Translations under genes and position numbers: made by a program
Notes under the pieces: model-generated
Told to the model about the DNA's origin: nothing
The model's input: only the letters and a program-made list of their open reading frames with translations
The model's database searches: none
In this document: positions 1-7,250 of the stretch, piece after piece
How positions within the stretch are numbered: the first letter of the stretch is position 1
Layout: each line of letters begins with the position of its first letter
DNA from: Trachelipus rathkii
Taxonomy: Eukaryota > Arthropoda > Malacostraca > Isopoda > Trachelipodidae
Direction of reading: 5' to 3'
DNA: 12,238 nt
Assembly: GCA_015478945.1 (NCBI GenBank)
Contig: JABUQX010014208.1
Location: 45,001-57,238, forward strand

Positions 1-985
1 ACCATCTTTCGAGAACCTCCGCCATTCGCCCAGAACCCACAGCGCCACAACCATGGCGAGGGAGCCGCACTGCCAGCCCCCACGCCCACAACGGCCATGT
101 AAATGAGACAACAGACCGCCGCAGTGCAAAGCCCCCGCGTACAGACTTACCGGGGGGTACCGGCCAGCAGGAATCTTGCAGCGTTGATGCGAGCCTGGTG
201 CGAAAAGCAAATCCCGAGTTTGAATCGCGGGTCCACGAAACCGATCCCTTTTGGTTCGGGGAAGCGCTCAAGAAGAACTCGGGAGGACGAGCGAGACAAC
301 GGACGAATGAGAGGGTTTACGGGGGAGAGGCGAACGCCTGTTTTGTTGCGGATGCAAACCCGAAACTCTATCCAAGGAAGGATAAGAGAAACACAGCTCT
401 CGAAATAATGCCACGCTACAAGCTAACAGCGCCAACGGGATTCGCTCAGGGGAAGCCGAAGGATATCTCTACGTGCTCGACCCTCGCTAAACCCGGCTTG
501 CTCAACAGCGACACAGCAAGCAACGAACCGACTCACAAGACAACTTAAACCTCTCAGGGACTCTGACAAAATTGCACCTGGGCCTGCTTGATGGATCCTT
601 GACCAGCACGCGAACGTGCTGGCGGCCTGTATGGGGCTCCTCGCCTTCTTTCACCCAAGCAGGCCGAGCGTCCATTATAATAAAACTGAGGGTCATTATA
701 GCTCCATGAGACCCTGGACGGCCTCATACATTCCGGCACACCAACGACAGACAATCAGCCGCGCGGGATGTTGGCCCACCCATCGAGCTCCCTCTCCAGA
801 ACTCGACGGCAGACCCAACACCCGCCGTCTTGACCTGACTCAGTCTCCCCAAAGGCGCCTGACACTGCCTAGACTATCAGGACCCAGGAGCGCCAACTCC
901 CCGATCGGGATGGGCTGTCCCGACCGGCCGCGAGCTCAAAGCCAACTGCCCCTGTTGGGCGGGCACCCCGTGCCACTGCCAAGAC
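1..985 (-). other. 3' untranslated region and/or 3' flank of the R2-like element
   Basis: This sequence lies downstream of the element's stop codon on the minus strand and stays GC-rich to the window edge. No stretch translates into a recognisable protein. Open frames on either strand here (for example plus-strand 198-548 and 616-1041) are arginine- and proline-rich, as expected for GC-rich non-coding DNA read by chance. R2 3' UTRs are structured RNAs that the RT recognises for target-primed reverse transcription; a strong hairpin at 603-622 fits that role. I cannot place the 3' end: no poly(A) run and no known 28S target sequence was seen. The region from 1 to about 560 could be flank, or part of another element. 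Confidence 0.55.
603..622. other. Perfect 8-bp hairpin with CGAA loop
   Basis: CCAGCACG (603-610) is followed by the loop CGAA (611-614) and the exact reverse complement CGTGCTGG (615-622). The stem is fully paired and six of its eight pairs are G-C. It sits in the presumed 3' UTR of the R2-like element, about 365 bases past the stop codon on the minus strand, so it could be part of the RNA fold recognised by the element's RT. That role is inferred from the family. Confidence 0.6.
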
Positions 986-2563
986 TTATCCAAGCGCCAT
1001 CCTCGGGAGGCCCCGCCTCTCTCTCATTTGAGCAATCGTAAGACTTCCGGAGATCGACCGAGCGATGATCAACCCCTGATCGTACGCATCCAAACCCGCT
1101 AAACGCATATCCACGGCACTATTAGCGGCCAGATACCCGCGCCACGATAAGGTAACTGTCCCTATATCGGCTCTAACGGATGGTCGAGGATTTATACCCT
1201 GAGCCCACTCGCTCGCCCAGTCAAGTATCGCGGCGTTGTTATAATACTGCCGCTTCCTTTCATGGGCGGCACGAATGGAGGTGGCTGCCGCGTCGGCCAC
1301 AATCTGGACATCCAATACATGCATCCCACCGTCCGCAGACTTGACAACCAAATCGGGCTTTCGAGGACCGTCCGGTGTGTTTATCCTGGGCTCAACTACT
1401 ACGTCGGCATGAGCCTTCCGCAGCAGCTTCGCTGTCAGGTCCACAACACCATCGTGTCTCTTCACCCGATTGCGGTGGGTTTCCGGACATCCCTGCAACC
1501 GATGTCCCAGACTGTCCCCGACGTGACAACCGACCGGGCAAGGAGGGGTACCCCTCCCCCGCATTCTCCGCTCTCCCGTCGGAAGCAGGTTCCCTCGCAA
1601 TTTAATGGCGTTGATAAAATCGCGGCCAGTAAAGAGTTTGGTACAATTCTGGATCCATTGATGGGAGATTGCTGCGACACCTCCGAGCCCCTTCCCGTCG
1701 CAGGACGACTGCAGAAGGCGGAGGTGAAGATCTGCTTCGCTCGTACCGCCATTGATGAGCTCGCCTTTCACTTTCCACGTCTCCACCCTTCGGAGCACGT
1801 TACCAAAGAACTGACTGTCCACAAAGTATCGAAGAACGACGTCGGGTGTGTTAGCCAGCTTGGACAGCTTGCTGAATCTAAGCACCGGCACCCTAGTTGA
1901 TATCCGTGGAACACCCAAGCCACCCCCATTTACTGGAGAGTGAAAAAACCCCAGCGACACGTCAACGGGGAGATGTAAAATTTGCCGGACGTAGTCGCGA
2001 AGGGTCCGGTCCAATCGCTCAAACTGGCCTTTCCCCACGTCGAAGGAGAACACTAGAACATGCCACAACGCGGGGATCAGCTTCTCCTTAACAATCCAGA
2101 GTTTTTGCTGTGGAGTTAGAGGACCGTTTTTGACCCTCTCCAGTCGGGAAGCGAAATCCGCGTGTACTCCCGCGAATTCCTGCTTGAGCATACCAACTTG
2201 GGTACCCAGATACCGGTACGTTTCGTGTATACTAAACACTGGAATATCCCCGTCCTCACCGCCGTTAAAAGGGGTAAGATCACACACCCACCTCTTCTTT
2301 TTGCCGTGCTGCGTTATGGCAAATGAGGCGCACTTGTGCAACCCTGGGCGCAGTCCGACGAGCGACACGCCCCCCAGGTAGTGGTCTAAGATTGATTGTA
2401 GACCAACTCTAGAGGAGCTAAGGAGGATCACATCATCGGCAAAAGCCAGGTGAGTGACCTCCCCGTCTCCCGCGGGTACGCGCACCCCCGGCGGGAAAGT
2501 ACTGAAAACAACGGGAGTCCAGCACAGCGTTAAAGACAAAGCGATAGTGGTATCACCTGCCAA
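986..2563 (-). CDS. R2-like ORF, C-terminal part: RT palm end, thumb, zinc knuckle, restriction-like endonuclease (partial)
   Basis: This is an uninterrupted 525-codon frame ending at TAA (986-988). The first codon is a TTG inside the reverse transcriptase, so this is the 3' part of a longer ORF and not a complete gene. Counting from that codon, residues 39-50 hold the motif C core LAFADDVILLSS with catalytic Asp43 and Asp44 (codons near 2432-2437). YRYLG at 116-120 is the motif E/primer-grip region. INAIKLRGNLLPT at 317-329 is typical of R2 proteins. C342, C346, H354 and C359 form the CX3CX7HX4C knuckle. The restriction-like endonuclease follows with P403-D404, D418 in LDVQI, and the downstream basic ERKRQYY. 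All catalytic residues I expect for RT motif C and for the endonuclease are present, so this half has decayed much less than the upstream half. The RT motif B region immediately upstream is frameshifted. Confidence 0.9.
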   Translation of the reverse strand: MAGDTTIALSLTLCWTPVVFSTFPPGVRVPAGDGEVTHLAFADDVILLSSSRVGLQSILDHYLGGVSLVGLRPGLHKCASFAITQHGKKKRWVCDLTPFNGGEDGDIPVFSIHETYRYLGTQVGMLKQEFAGVHADFASRLERVKNGPLTPQQKLWIVKEKLIPALWHVLVFSFDVGKGQFERLDRTLRDYVRQILHLPVDVSLGFFHSPVNGGGLGVPRISTRVPVLRFSKLSKLANTPDVVLRYFVDSQFFGNVLRRVETWKVKGELINGGTSEADLHLRLLQSSCDGKGLGGVAAISHQWIQNCTKLFTGRDFINAIKLRGNLLPTGERRMRGRGTPPCPVGCHVGDSLGHRLQGCPETHRNRVKRHDGVVDLTAKLLRKAHADVVVEPRINTPDGPRKPDLVVKSADGGMHVLDVQIVADAAATSIRAAHERKRQYYNNAAILDWASEWAQGINPRPSVRADIGTVTLSWRGYLAANSAVDMRLAGLDAYDQGLIIARSISGSLTIAQMRERRGLPRMALG

Positions 2564-2811
2564 ACACCCCGATTATTAGGAATCGGGCCCCCAGAATCTA
2601 GTGGTAGAGCACCCATATGCTGCACAATGAATCGCAAAAGAAACGGGAACCCCCTTACCCCAGGAGACAGCGTGCAAGTGAACGGCGAAACCGAGTCCTC
2701 GAAAAACGCCTTTAGAGATCGATTAAAGGCGCCAAACAGCGAAGTCGACCCTTCTGCTTTCTTATTGAGCGACCTCTCGATTACCACGACCGTTTCTCCG
2801 CGGCAAACCAT
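2564..2811 (-). pseudogene. R2-like reverse transcriptase, motif A to motif B region, frameshifted
   Basis: In a different frame from the downstream ORF, this stretch reads CRGETVVVIERSLNKK, then NRSLKAFFEDSVS, then GALPLDSGGPI and RGVWQVIPLS. These match the order of an R2-type palm: the helix after the QRGF motif, motif A ending in KAFDSVS, the Y...LR...G segment, and motif B RGVRQGDPLS. Motif A is damaged: KAFFEDSVS has an extra residue compared with the usual KAFDSVS, and the first catalytic aspartate is not readable in this frame. Motif B is split at about 2535-2565, where this frame gives RGVWQ and the next frame gives GD before continuing to FADD. The damage is consistent with small indels. 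Read as a dead polymerase unless assembly indels caused it. Confidence 0.75.
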
Positions 2812-3483
2812 CAGCTTTTATAAAACCCCTTTGTCGTGGTGAGATAGTCGCGCATCCATCACCTCGAGGCCAGCACCCGTGGAACAGCGGTTGAACGAAC
2901 GTTAGTATGGTTAAATGGCGAAAACTCGTCCGGGCCGTTGACTTCGGCCGCCTTAGGAAGAGCACGGTCTCGTGCCGCCTTCATTGAAGGCGGCAGGTCC
3001 CCAGATGCCCACACCAAGTTGAATAGAGCCGTGAGCAACGCCACGGGTATTCGCTTCGTTGCGGCGGTGGTAAGCCCGTCAGGATCCGGAGAGGAACTCT
3101 CCTCATGCCTCTTAGTGATTTTGCGACCTCGTCAGTCTTTAGCGCGTTCAATAGTGTTGGGTTTGGATTGCCTGTTATCCGGGATAGACTCGGCTCCGAA
3201 GGTTTCCCTCCAGAACCTAATCTTGTCTGCGTCTGCGATCTGATCCCGCTGAATGATCGTATTATTCAGCACAGCGTCTGCTGCCCTACCCCTGGACATA
3301 GACCAGAGCCGAAGATCTCGGTTCCCCAGAGGAGGATCCTCACGCCGGCGGAGGTCTTACTAAAGGATCCACCCCCGCTGCACCGTATACGATGTCAAGG
3401 AGAGCCAGAGCTTGGGACTGCAAGTTAGCAACTCCTATATCCCGTACAGGTGGGAACAGCCTTCAACGACCAAACGATTGACC
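2812..3483 (-). pseudogene. R2-like reverse transcriptase, linker and fingers region, frameshifted
   Basis: Minus-strand pieces in more than one frame resemble the region between the Myb domain and the RT palm. Near 3210-3300 lies AADAVLNNTIIQRDQIADAD, followed by IRFWRETFGAES. Near 3000-3095 lies PDPDGLTTAATKRIP, then LLTALFNLVWASGDLPP, which fits the RT motif 0/1 helix. It continues with KAARDRALPKAAEVNGPDEF (about 2925-2985), in the place of the usual R...IPK...D...FRP motif, and ends in PRVLASR. After a frame change, RQRGFIKADG at 2807-2836 is the conserved QRGF-type motif. In-frame stops occur near 3430 and between 3120 and 3150, with at least one frameshift near 2860. The function would be template and primer-strand binding by the RT fingers. 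Confidence 0.75.
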
Positions 3484-3980
3484 TCGTCAATCAACCTCCG
3501 TCTCACTTGCTCGTCCGTCTGCGCTAGGAGTCTTACCTCCGGTGCTTGCCCCTCTTCCCCAGGCGCGTCGCCGACGCGGGGGCAAGGCCTGATTTTCTGC
3601 AGCCCGCAATCTTGCGATTGCCGCGGCCACCAGTGCCTTGTAGTCCCCCCGCTTACGACAACCTTTAATGGCTTCCAACGTTCTGGTTTGGAAGAGGGGC
3701 GCCAACCTTTGGTTCATCCTCTCTGCGCCTCCATCGATGGTAAGCCTTGCCTCTATGTTCGCCAATACAACTCGTTCCGACTCCTGCCATCTTACCTTCG
3801 TACTAGGCAGATCTGCAGCAGCCTGGGCGTGGAACTCCTCTTGATGCATGCGCCTGCGATGCACCCCCTGCCTGTCACTGTCGAGAAGTCTCTATCACAG
3901 TCACCGCACGGGAAGCGCGCGGCCGGCTCCCCCGTACCGGCGTTCCCTGCGTCCGGACGTTCGCGCCCCCGACGATTCAT
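3484..3980 (-). pseudogene. R2-like ORF N-terminus: C2H2 zinc finger and Myb-like region, frameshifted
   Basis: The first ATG in frame is at 3978-3980 (MNRRGRER). The zinc finger begins with FPCGDCDRDFSTVTGRG, its first cysteine near 3906-3908. A frameshift inside the G run at about 3859-3866 moves the reading into the frame that gives VHRRRMHQEEFH. Across the break the pattern is CX2CX12HX4H, the single finger expected in R2-D-type elements; these two halves sit in different frames and are described here only as they occur. The second frame continues to a stop at about 3487 with RWQESERVVLANIEARL and RTLEAIKGCRKRGDY, the Myb-like DNA-binding region of R2 proteins, then a basic proline-rich linker PPRRRRAWGRG. 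In the family these domains bind the target DNA. An earlier start cannot be excluded, since R2 starts are often not canonical. Confidence 0.8.
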
Positions 3981-4042
3981 CGAGAGTAAATACAAAGGTT
4001 GTAAGTAGTTCTCGCGAACGTCAAAGAGTTACCTATAAAATA

Positions 4043-4055
4043 GGCAGCGGCTGCC
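4043..4055. other. GGCAGC/GCTGCC palindrome near the 5' side of the element
   Basis: GGCAGC-G-GCTGCC is a 13-base inverted repeat with one central base. It lies about 65 bases upstream of the first ATG of the R2-like ORF, at the transition from GC-rich to AT-rich DNA. It may belong to the element's structured 5' UTR; several R2 elements begin with an HDV-like ribozyme, but I cannot build that fold from this sequence. Confidence 0.35.
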
Positions 4056-4140
4056 AAATTAGTCGCCCTGAAGCAGTGAATCTGATGATAGAAATCACTA
4101 GAAGCAACAGTTTCCGACTCTCGCTGTATATTTTGTAGCC

Positions 4141-4706
4141 GTCTGAGATCTATAGCTATTGAATTCTCCTAATTGAACGCACTACAACGACACTTTATAC
4201 GGAAGCTTTGACCAGAGAGTATGTTGTAGTATTTCTGCTTTCATAACAGCATTCACAACTTATCAGAATTTCTTCCTTTCACATATATGTCATCAATAGC
4301 ATTTGCAATAACATTTTGGCAGTCGATACTCGGGAGGGACGAGAGAGAAGCGTGTGAGGGGTGTAGGATCTTCTATTTTTGTGTCAAAAAATGCATAAAA
4401 GTAAGGAATACATAAATTACATCTGTCTTTATACTAAACCTTAACTTTTTAAATAACAATTACAAAATATACACCAATAAATCTTATGAACACATGATAA
4501 TCTCCAATACTTATGAAAAAGTCGAGTACGCACAGATCAGTTGTTTGTACAACAGTTTATTTTGTATTAAAATTTATACTTCATATACCTTTTAATTTCA
4601 CATCAATTTAGAAATATTTACGTTTATTAGAAAAAGTATTGGAACTTATATACGCTGATTATTTATAGTTACCCAAAGAACACAAACAAAACCTAAAAAC
4701 AGAACG
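4141..4706. other. AT-rich intergenic DNA, no gene seen
   Basis: The sequence is AT-rich with stops in all frames. One short purine- and GC-rich patch lies at about 4329-4371 (cgggagggacgagagagaag and following bases). I could not relate it to the element or to any gene. The 5' junction of the R2-like element probably lies at the left end of this stretch. Confidence 0.6.
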
Positions 4707-4747
4707 GTATAGTATATATAATATATAGTATAATATATATATATATA

Positions 4748-4779
<32 letters not shown>

Positions 4780-4829
4780 CTATATAATATATATATATAA
4801 TATATATATATATATATAATATAAAAATA

Positions 4830-4866
<37 letters not shown>

Positions 4867-4927
4867 ATATATAATATATATATTATATATATATATATAT
4901 ATTATATATTATATAATATATAATATA
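4707..4927. repeat. (TA)n microsatellite, imperfect, about 220 bp
   Basis: Alternating TA with interruptions such as AATA and ATTATTA runs across about 220 bases. It directly abuts the left arm of the foldback structure that starts at 4924. The minus-strand frame of I and Y codons through it (4646-4834) is an artefact of the repeat. Confidence 0.95.
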
Positions 4928-4949
4928 GTTAAAGAACTATTGTGGGAAG

Positions 4950-5045
4950 GTAAAGAAAATTGCCTCCTTTTGTCAACAACGCATTGCAACTGAGGACCGA
5001 CATACTCGTACACGACGCTTTACCGTTGAACCATCCTCTTACCCA
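4950..5045 (-). repeat. tRNA-derived SINE-like repeat, diverged copy
   Basis: Read on the minus strand from 5045, GGGTAAGAGGATGGTTCAAC and GGTAAAGCGTCG correspond to the A-box half of the copy at 5226-5310. The B-box position is degraded to GTTGTTGAC. The tail GGAGGCAATTTTCTTTACC is intact. It forms most of the outer left arm of the foldback structure. Confidence 0.5.
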
Positions 5046-5225
5046 AAAAGTTAGATTCAAGAACAAGTTTTCAAACGACCGAGCCCTTTTCAAGGCGATT
5101 GATGAACAGCTTTTCACCCTTCCCTTCCAGCGTCTGTAAGATTAATAAATGTAAATTACTTGCATAACCGCATCTTAATTTGTGTATAGTAAAGATAAAA
5201 CTATACGGTTAAAGGTAAAGAAATT

Positions 5226-5310
5226 GCCTTCCTCTGGGTTGAACCACCGCATGTTGCGGACTGAGACCGGACATACTTCGACGCTTTACGACTGAGCTAT
5301 CCATCAACCC
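5226..5310 (-). repeat. tRNA-derived SINE-like head, best copy
   Basis: On the minus strand from 5310 the sequence starts GGGTTGATGGATAGCTCAGT. It continues CGTAAAGCG and ends with GGTGGTTCAACCC before AGAGG. ATAGCTCAGTCGTAAAGCG is close to a tRNA D-arm (polymerase III A box), and GGTTCAACCC resembles the T-arm/B box, spaced as in a tRNA. The 3' tail GGCAATTTCTTTACC is shared with the other copies. It does not fold as a clean functional tRNA as far as I can see, so a tRNA-derived SINE is the better call. Confidence 0.6.
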
Positions 5311-5420
5311 AAAAAAGTTGGATTCAAAACAGTATTAAAAACGACGAAGCCCCCTTCAAGGCGATATCAACAGGTTTTCAACCCTGTCCTTCCCTCGTTC
5401 TGTAAGATTTTATTAGAATC

Positions 5421-5494
5421 CGAGTATGTCGGTCTCAGTCGGAACATGCGTTGGTTCACCCAGAGGAGCAAATTTTCTTTACCTTCACAATTAG
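5421..5494 (+). repeat. tRNA-related repeat arm, 3' half only
   Basis: The plus strand reads CGAGTATGTCGGTCTCAGTC, then GGAACATGCGTTGGTTCACC and the CAGAGGA...TTTCTTTACC tail. It matches the B-box half and tail of the minus-strand copy at 5226-5310 but lacks the A-box half. With that copy it makes the inner inverted repeat, separated by about 140 bases. Confidence 0.6.
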
Positions 5495-5533
5495 TTCTTT
5501 ATTACGATACAATTAACTCGGTCTATTGCCAAT

Positions 5534-5604
5534 TATATATATATATATATTATATATTATTATATATATATATATATATAATATATATATATATAAATAT
5601 ATTA

Positions 5605-5640
<36 letters not shown>

Positions 5641-5660
5641 TAATATATATGTGTGTGTGT
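5534..5660. repeat. (TA)n microsatellite ending in (TG)n
   Basis: An imperfect TA tract with AATAT interruptions passes into ATGTGTGTGTGT before GACCACTCAC. The minus-strand frame covering it (5513-5698) is repeat-encoded low complexity and not a gene. Confidence 0.95.
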
Positions 5661-5834
5661 GACCACTCACGGGCAGCGGCCCTTTCAAGGAGAGACATAA
5701 TATGAAAAACCCTCTCAAGCCTAACTCAAAATTCTGAGGTGGGCGTAGAATTTGGCTTTAAAGAGAGAAAGATTAAATACATCAAAAGGCGATATCAACG
5801 GACCCTTCCTTCCCTCTTCGTAAAATTATTAAAT

Positions 5835-5922
5835 CGAGCTATGTCGTCTCATCGGAAACATGCGTTGTTCGCCCAGAGGAGGCAATTTTCTTTACCTTCC
5901 CACATTAGTTCTTTATACTATA
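5835..5922 (+). repeat. tRNA-related repeat arm, 3' half only, second plus copy
   Basis: GAGCTATGTCGTCTCATCGG and ATGCGTTGTTCGCCCAGAGG precede the common tail GGCAATTTTCTTTACC and the TTAGTTCTTTATACTATA end. It lies about 415-430 bases from the arm at 5421 and belongs to the same local duplication. It pairs with the outer left arm at 4924-5010. Confidence 0.6.
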
Positions 5923-5945
5923 AAAATTTAAGCTGCGGTCTATTG

Positions 5946-6051
5946 CAGTATATATAATATAATATATATATATATATATATATAATATAAATATATTATA
6001 TATATATATATATATATAATAATATAATATATATTATATATATATGTGTGT
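5946..6051. repeat. (TA)n microsatellite ending in (TG)n, second copy
   Basis: This tract has the same arrangement as the one at 5534-5660, with TA repeats, a short TGTGTG run and then GACCACTCACGG. It occupies the equivalent place in the second copy of the duplicated segment. Confidence 0.95.
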
Positions 6052-6066
6052 GACCACTCACGGACA

Positions 6067-6413
6067 GGCCTTTTTCACAACACAAAGATAGTCTCGATAA
6101 AACCTTCTCAGTTTAAGATTAAAAAATATTCCTCAGAGTATTTTATTTGCGAAAGTTTCTGAAAACAATTATACATAAACAAATAAAAGTTATAAAATTT
6201 TAAACCTTCAAAATATTTAAATTATAATACCTAGGGACTTGAAACAAATAATAAATTACTAGCATGTGGTATGATAGCTAAAAGTTTCTGCTTTTTAAGA
6301 CATTTTAAACTTTAGCTTTTAAAAAATGAAAGTGTCGTTTTTCCTCTTCTTTAAAATGGTAACAAATAAAAAATTCCAATTTCAGATCCTGGCTATACAT
6401 ATTTTAAATGTCG

Positions 6414-6417
<4 letters not shown>
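6067..6417. other. AT-rich intergenic DNA, no gene seen
   Basis: Low-complexity AT-rich sequence with poly(A)/poly(T) clusters and stops in every frame. I see no coding signal, repeat arm or RNA gene. Confidence 0.6.

Positions 6418-6491
<74 letters not shown>
6418..6491. repeat. (TA)n microsatellite, nearly perfect, about 37 units
   Basis: An uninterrupted alternating TA run of about 70 bases. Its purity, compared with the interrupted tracts upstream, suggests recent expansion. It has no tRNA-related arm next to it. Confidence 0.97.
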
Positions 6492-6496
<5 letters not shown>

Positions 6497-7165
6497 TTTT
6501 TTCAGAGTTTTAGAATGTGTATATGATAAATTTAAAAAGAGTTAGTTTCCGAAACCTGGAGGTTGCCAAATTCAAAAAGATGCCAGATCGATCACTTCTA
6601 TTCACAATCAGTCGTTGTTTAGTTTCAAGCTGATAACATTGCTTCGCTCTTTGAATTTATTCAAATCAGTTGTCATTTTGTCGCTTAAAAAGCTGTTCGG
6701 GTGGATACCTAATATTTATTCGTTAATAATTTAGCGTTCGGTTTCAAAGAATTAGTTAACATCAAAGTATGACAATCGTCTTCAACTAAGAATTATTCCT
6801 AAATCAAAAACAGTTGGAAGAATCTATAGAGTTGCTTTAAATAAGTTGTTAAATATTCAATTGCGACTCTCTTCCCTTTCTTCTTCCTCCTAAAAATAAA
6901 ATTATTCTGGAAAGCTAGAGACGTGTTAACTACTTTGTTTCCAAGCCAGAGAAAAACTTTGTCACTTTGCTCATACCTAAATATTCAGGGAGCGTGAAGA
7001 ACCCCTAGGCTTTCTAGGAAATATACCTCTAAATATTCTAAACTTGCAGTGTAAGAAAATAAAAACTAATCTTACGATTGCCAATATTAAATTCTTCTTA
7101 GAATATATCACGTTCTTAATTTAAAAGAAGTATTTAGATTTGCGTACTTGCGAATCTTAAAGGTA
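6492..7165. other. AT-rich intergenic DNA left of the tandem array, no gene seen
   Basis: No open frame of useful length and no recognisable repeat. Similarity to the array begins abruptly at about 7166 with GTTATCGCATAATC, so this is unique left flank as far as the window shows. Confidence 0.6.
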
Positions 7166-7175
7166 GTTATCGCAT

Positions 7176-7202
7176 AATCTAATTAATTGCAATTATTAGA
7201 TT
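7176..7202. promoter_or_regulatory. 27-base near-perfect dyad between array genes, unit 1 copy
   Basis: AATCTAAT and ATTAGATT flank a central AATTGCAATT that is itself a palindrome, with one extra base on one side. The identical dyad occurs in unit 5 (about 10992-11018). Altered forms lie near 8199-8227, 9071-9096, 10020-10051 and 11977-12005. It sits in the non-coding spacer between the end of one minus-strand gene copy and the start of the next. It could be a protein-binding site or a replication/recombination site; the sequence alone does not decide. Confidence 0.4.
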
Positions 7203-7250
7203 GTGGTTACCAAAACTTTTAAAAATCCTTTTACTTTCCCGAGAAGAACA

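Larger units (their letters stand above)
1..4140 (-). mobile_element. R2-like (RLE-type) non-LTR retrotransposon, decayed
   Basis: Read on the minus strand, this GC-rich block carries the R2-clade domains in order: C2H2 zinc finger (about 3845-3908), Myb-like region with a TLEAIKG motif, reverse transcriptase with RQRGFIKADG and FADD, a CX3CX7HX4C knuckle, and a restriction-like endonuclease with KPD...LDVQI. In known R2 elements this one protein nicks its target and primes reverse transcription from the nick. The coding span of about 3 kb fits the family length of roughly 1,000-1,200 residues. At least four frameshifts and several stops make it non-functional as written. The ends are approximate. 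GC-rich sequence stops near 4010-4140, taken as the 5' side, and the 3' end lies somewhere in 1-985 or beyond the window. I found no poly(A) tail, no target-site duplication and no 28S rRNA flank. The family call is strong; the boundaries are weak. Confidence 0.85.
4924..5922. repeat. Nested foldback structure made of tRNA-related repeat arms
   Basis: Two pairs of inverted arms lie one inside the other. The outer left arm (4924-5010), read on the minus strand, matches the outer right arm (5835-5922): both contain GGAGGCAATTTTCTTTACC, then TTCCCACA and TAGTTCTTTA. The inner left arm (5207-5280), read on the minus strand, matches the inner right arm (5421-5494): both contain ACATGCG, GGTTCA-CCC, CAGAGGA and TTTCTTTACC. 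All four arms belong to one family. The left arms keep a tRNA-like A-box half that the right arms lack. Spacers carry a shared motif, TTCAAGGCGAT, at about 5083 and 5355, with a related form at 5781-5795. The structure could have arisen by insertion of two repeats in opposite orientation followed by duplication, or it could be a foldback/MITE-like element. No protein is encoded. Confidence 0.7.
5345..6066 (+). repeat. Two tandem copies of a roughly 0.4-kb repeat-rich segment
   Basis: Landmarks occur twice in the same order: GGCGATATCAAC at 5360 and 5788, the plus-strand tRNA-related arm at 5421 and 5835, CGGTCTATTGC before a TA tract at about 5519 and 5936, and GTGTGTGACCACTCACGG after that tract at about 5655 and 6046. 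The offset shrinks from about 428 to 391 bases, mostly because the TA tracts differ in length. The second copy starts less clearly and ends soon after CGGACAGGCC. Confidence 0.7.

Noticed and set aside
190..250. tRNA-like GTTTGAATCGCGGGT resembling a B box
   Set aside because: The flanking T-stem has a mismatch, and no matching A box, anticodon stem or acceptor stem was found at the right spacing.
1..600. 28S rRNA target flank expected next to an R2 element
   Set aside because: I looked for the conserved 28S sequence around the R2 insertion site on both strands and did not see it.
103..1041. Plus-strand open frames of 101-141 codons in the GC-rich left end
   Set aside because: Arginine- and proline-rich translations without domain character, overlapping each other in different frames and lying in the 3' UTR or flank of a minus-strand element.
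1262..1900. 212-codon plus-strand open frame
   Set aside because: It is the antisense of the well-supported knuckle and endonuclease region; the minus-strand reading carries the conserved motifs.
3412..4008. 198-codon plus-strand open frame
   Set aside because: Antisense to the zinc finger and Myb-like region; the translation has no recognisable domain.
4646..4834. 62-codon minus-strand frame of I and Y
   Set aside because: Encoded by the (TA)n tract; low complexity, not a protein gene. The same applies to 5513-5698.
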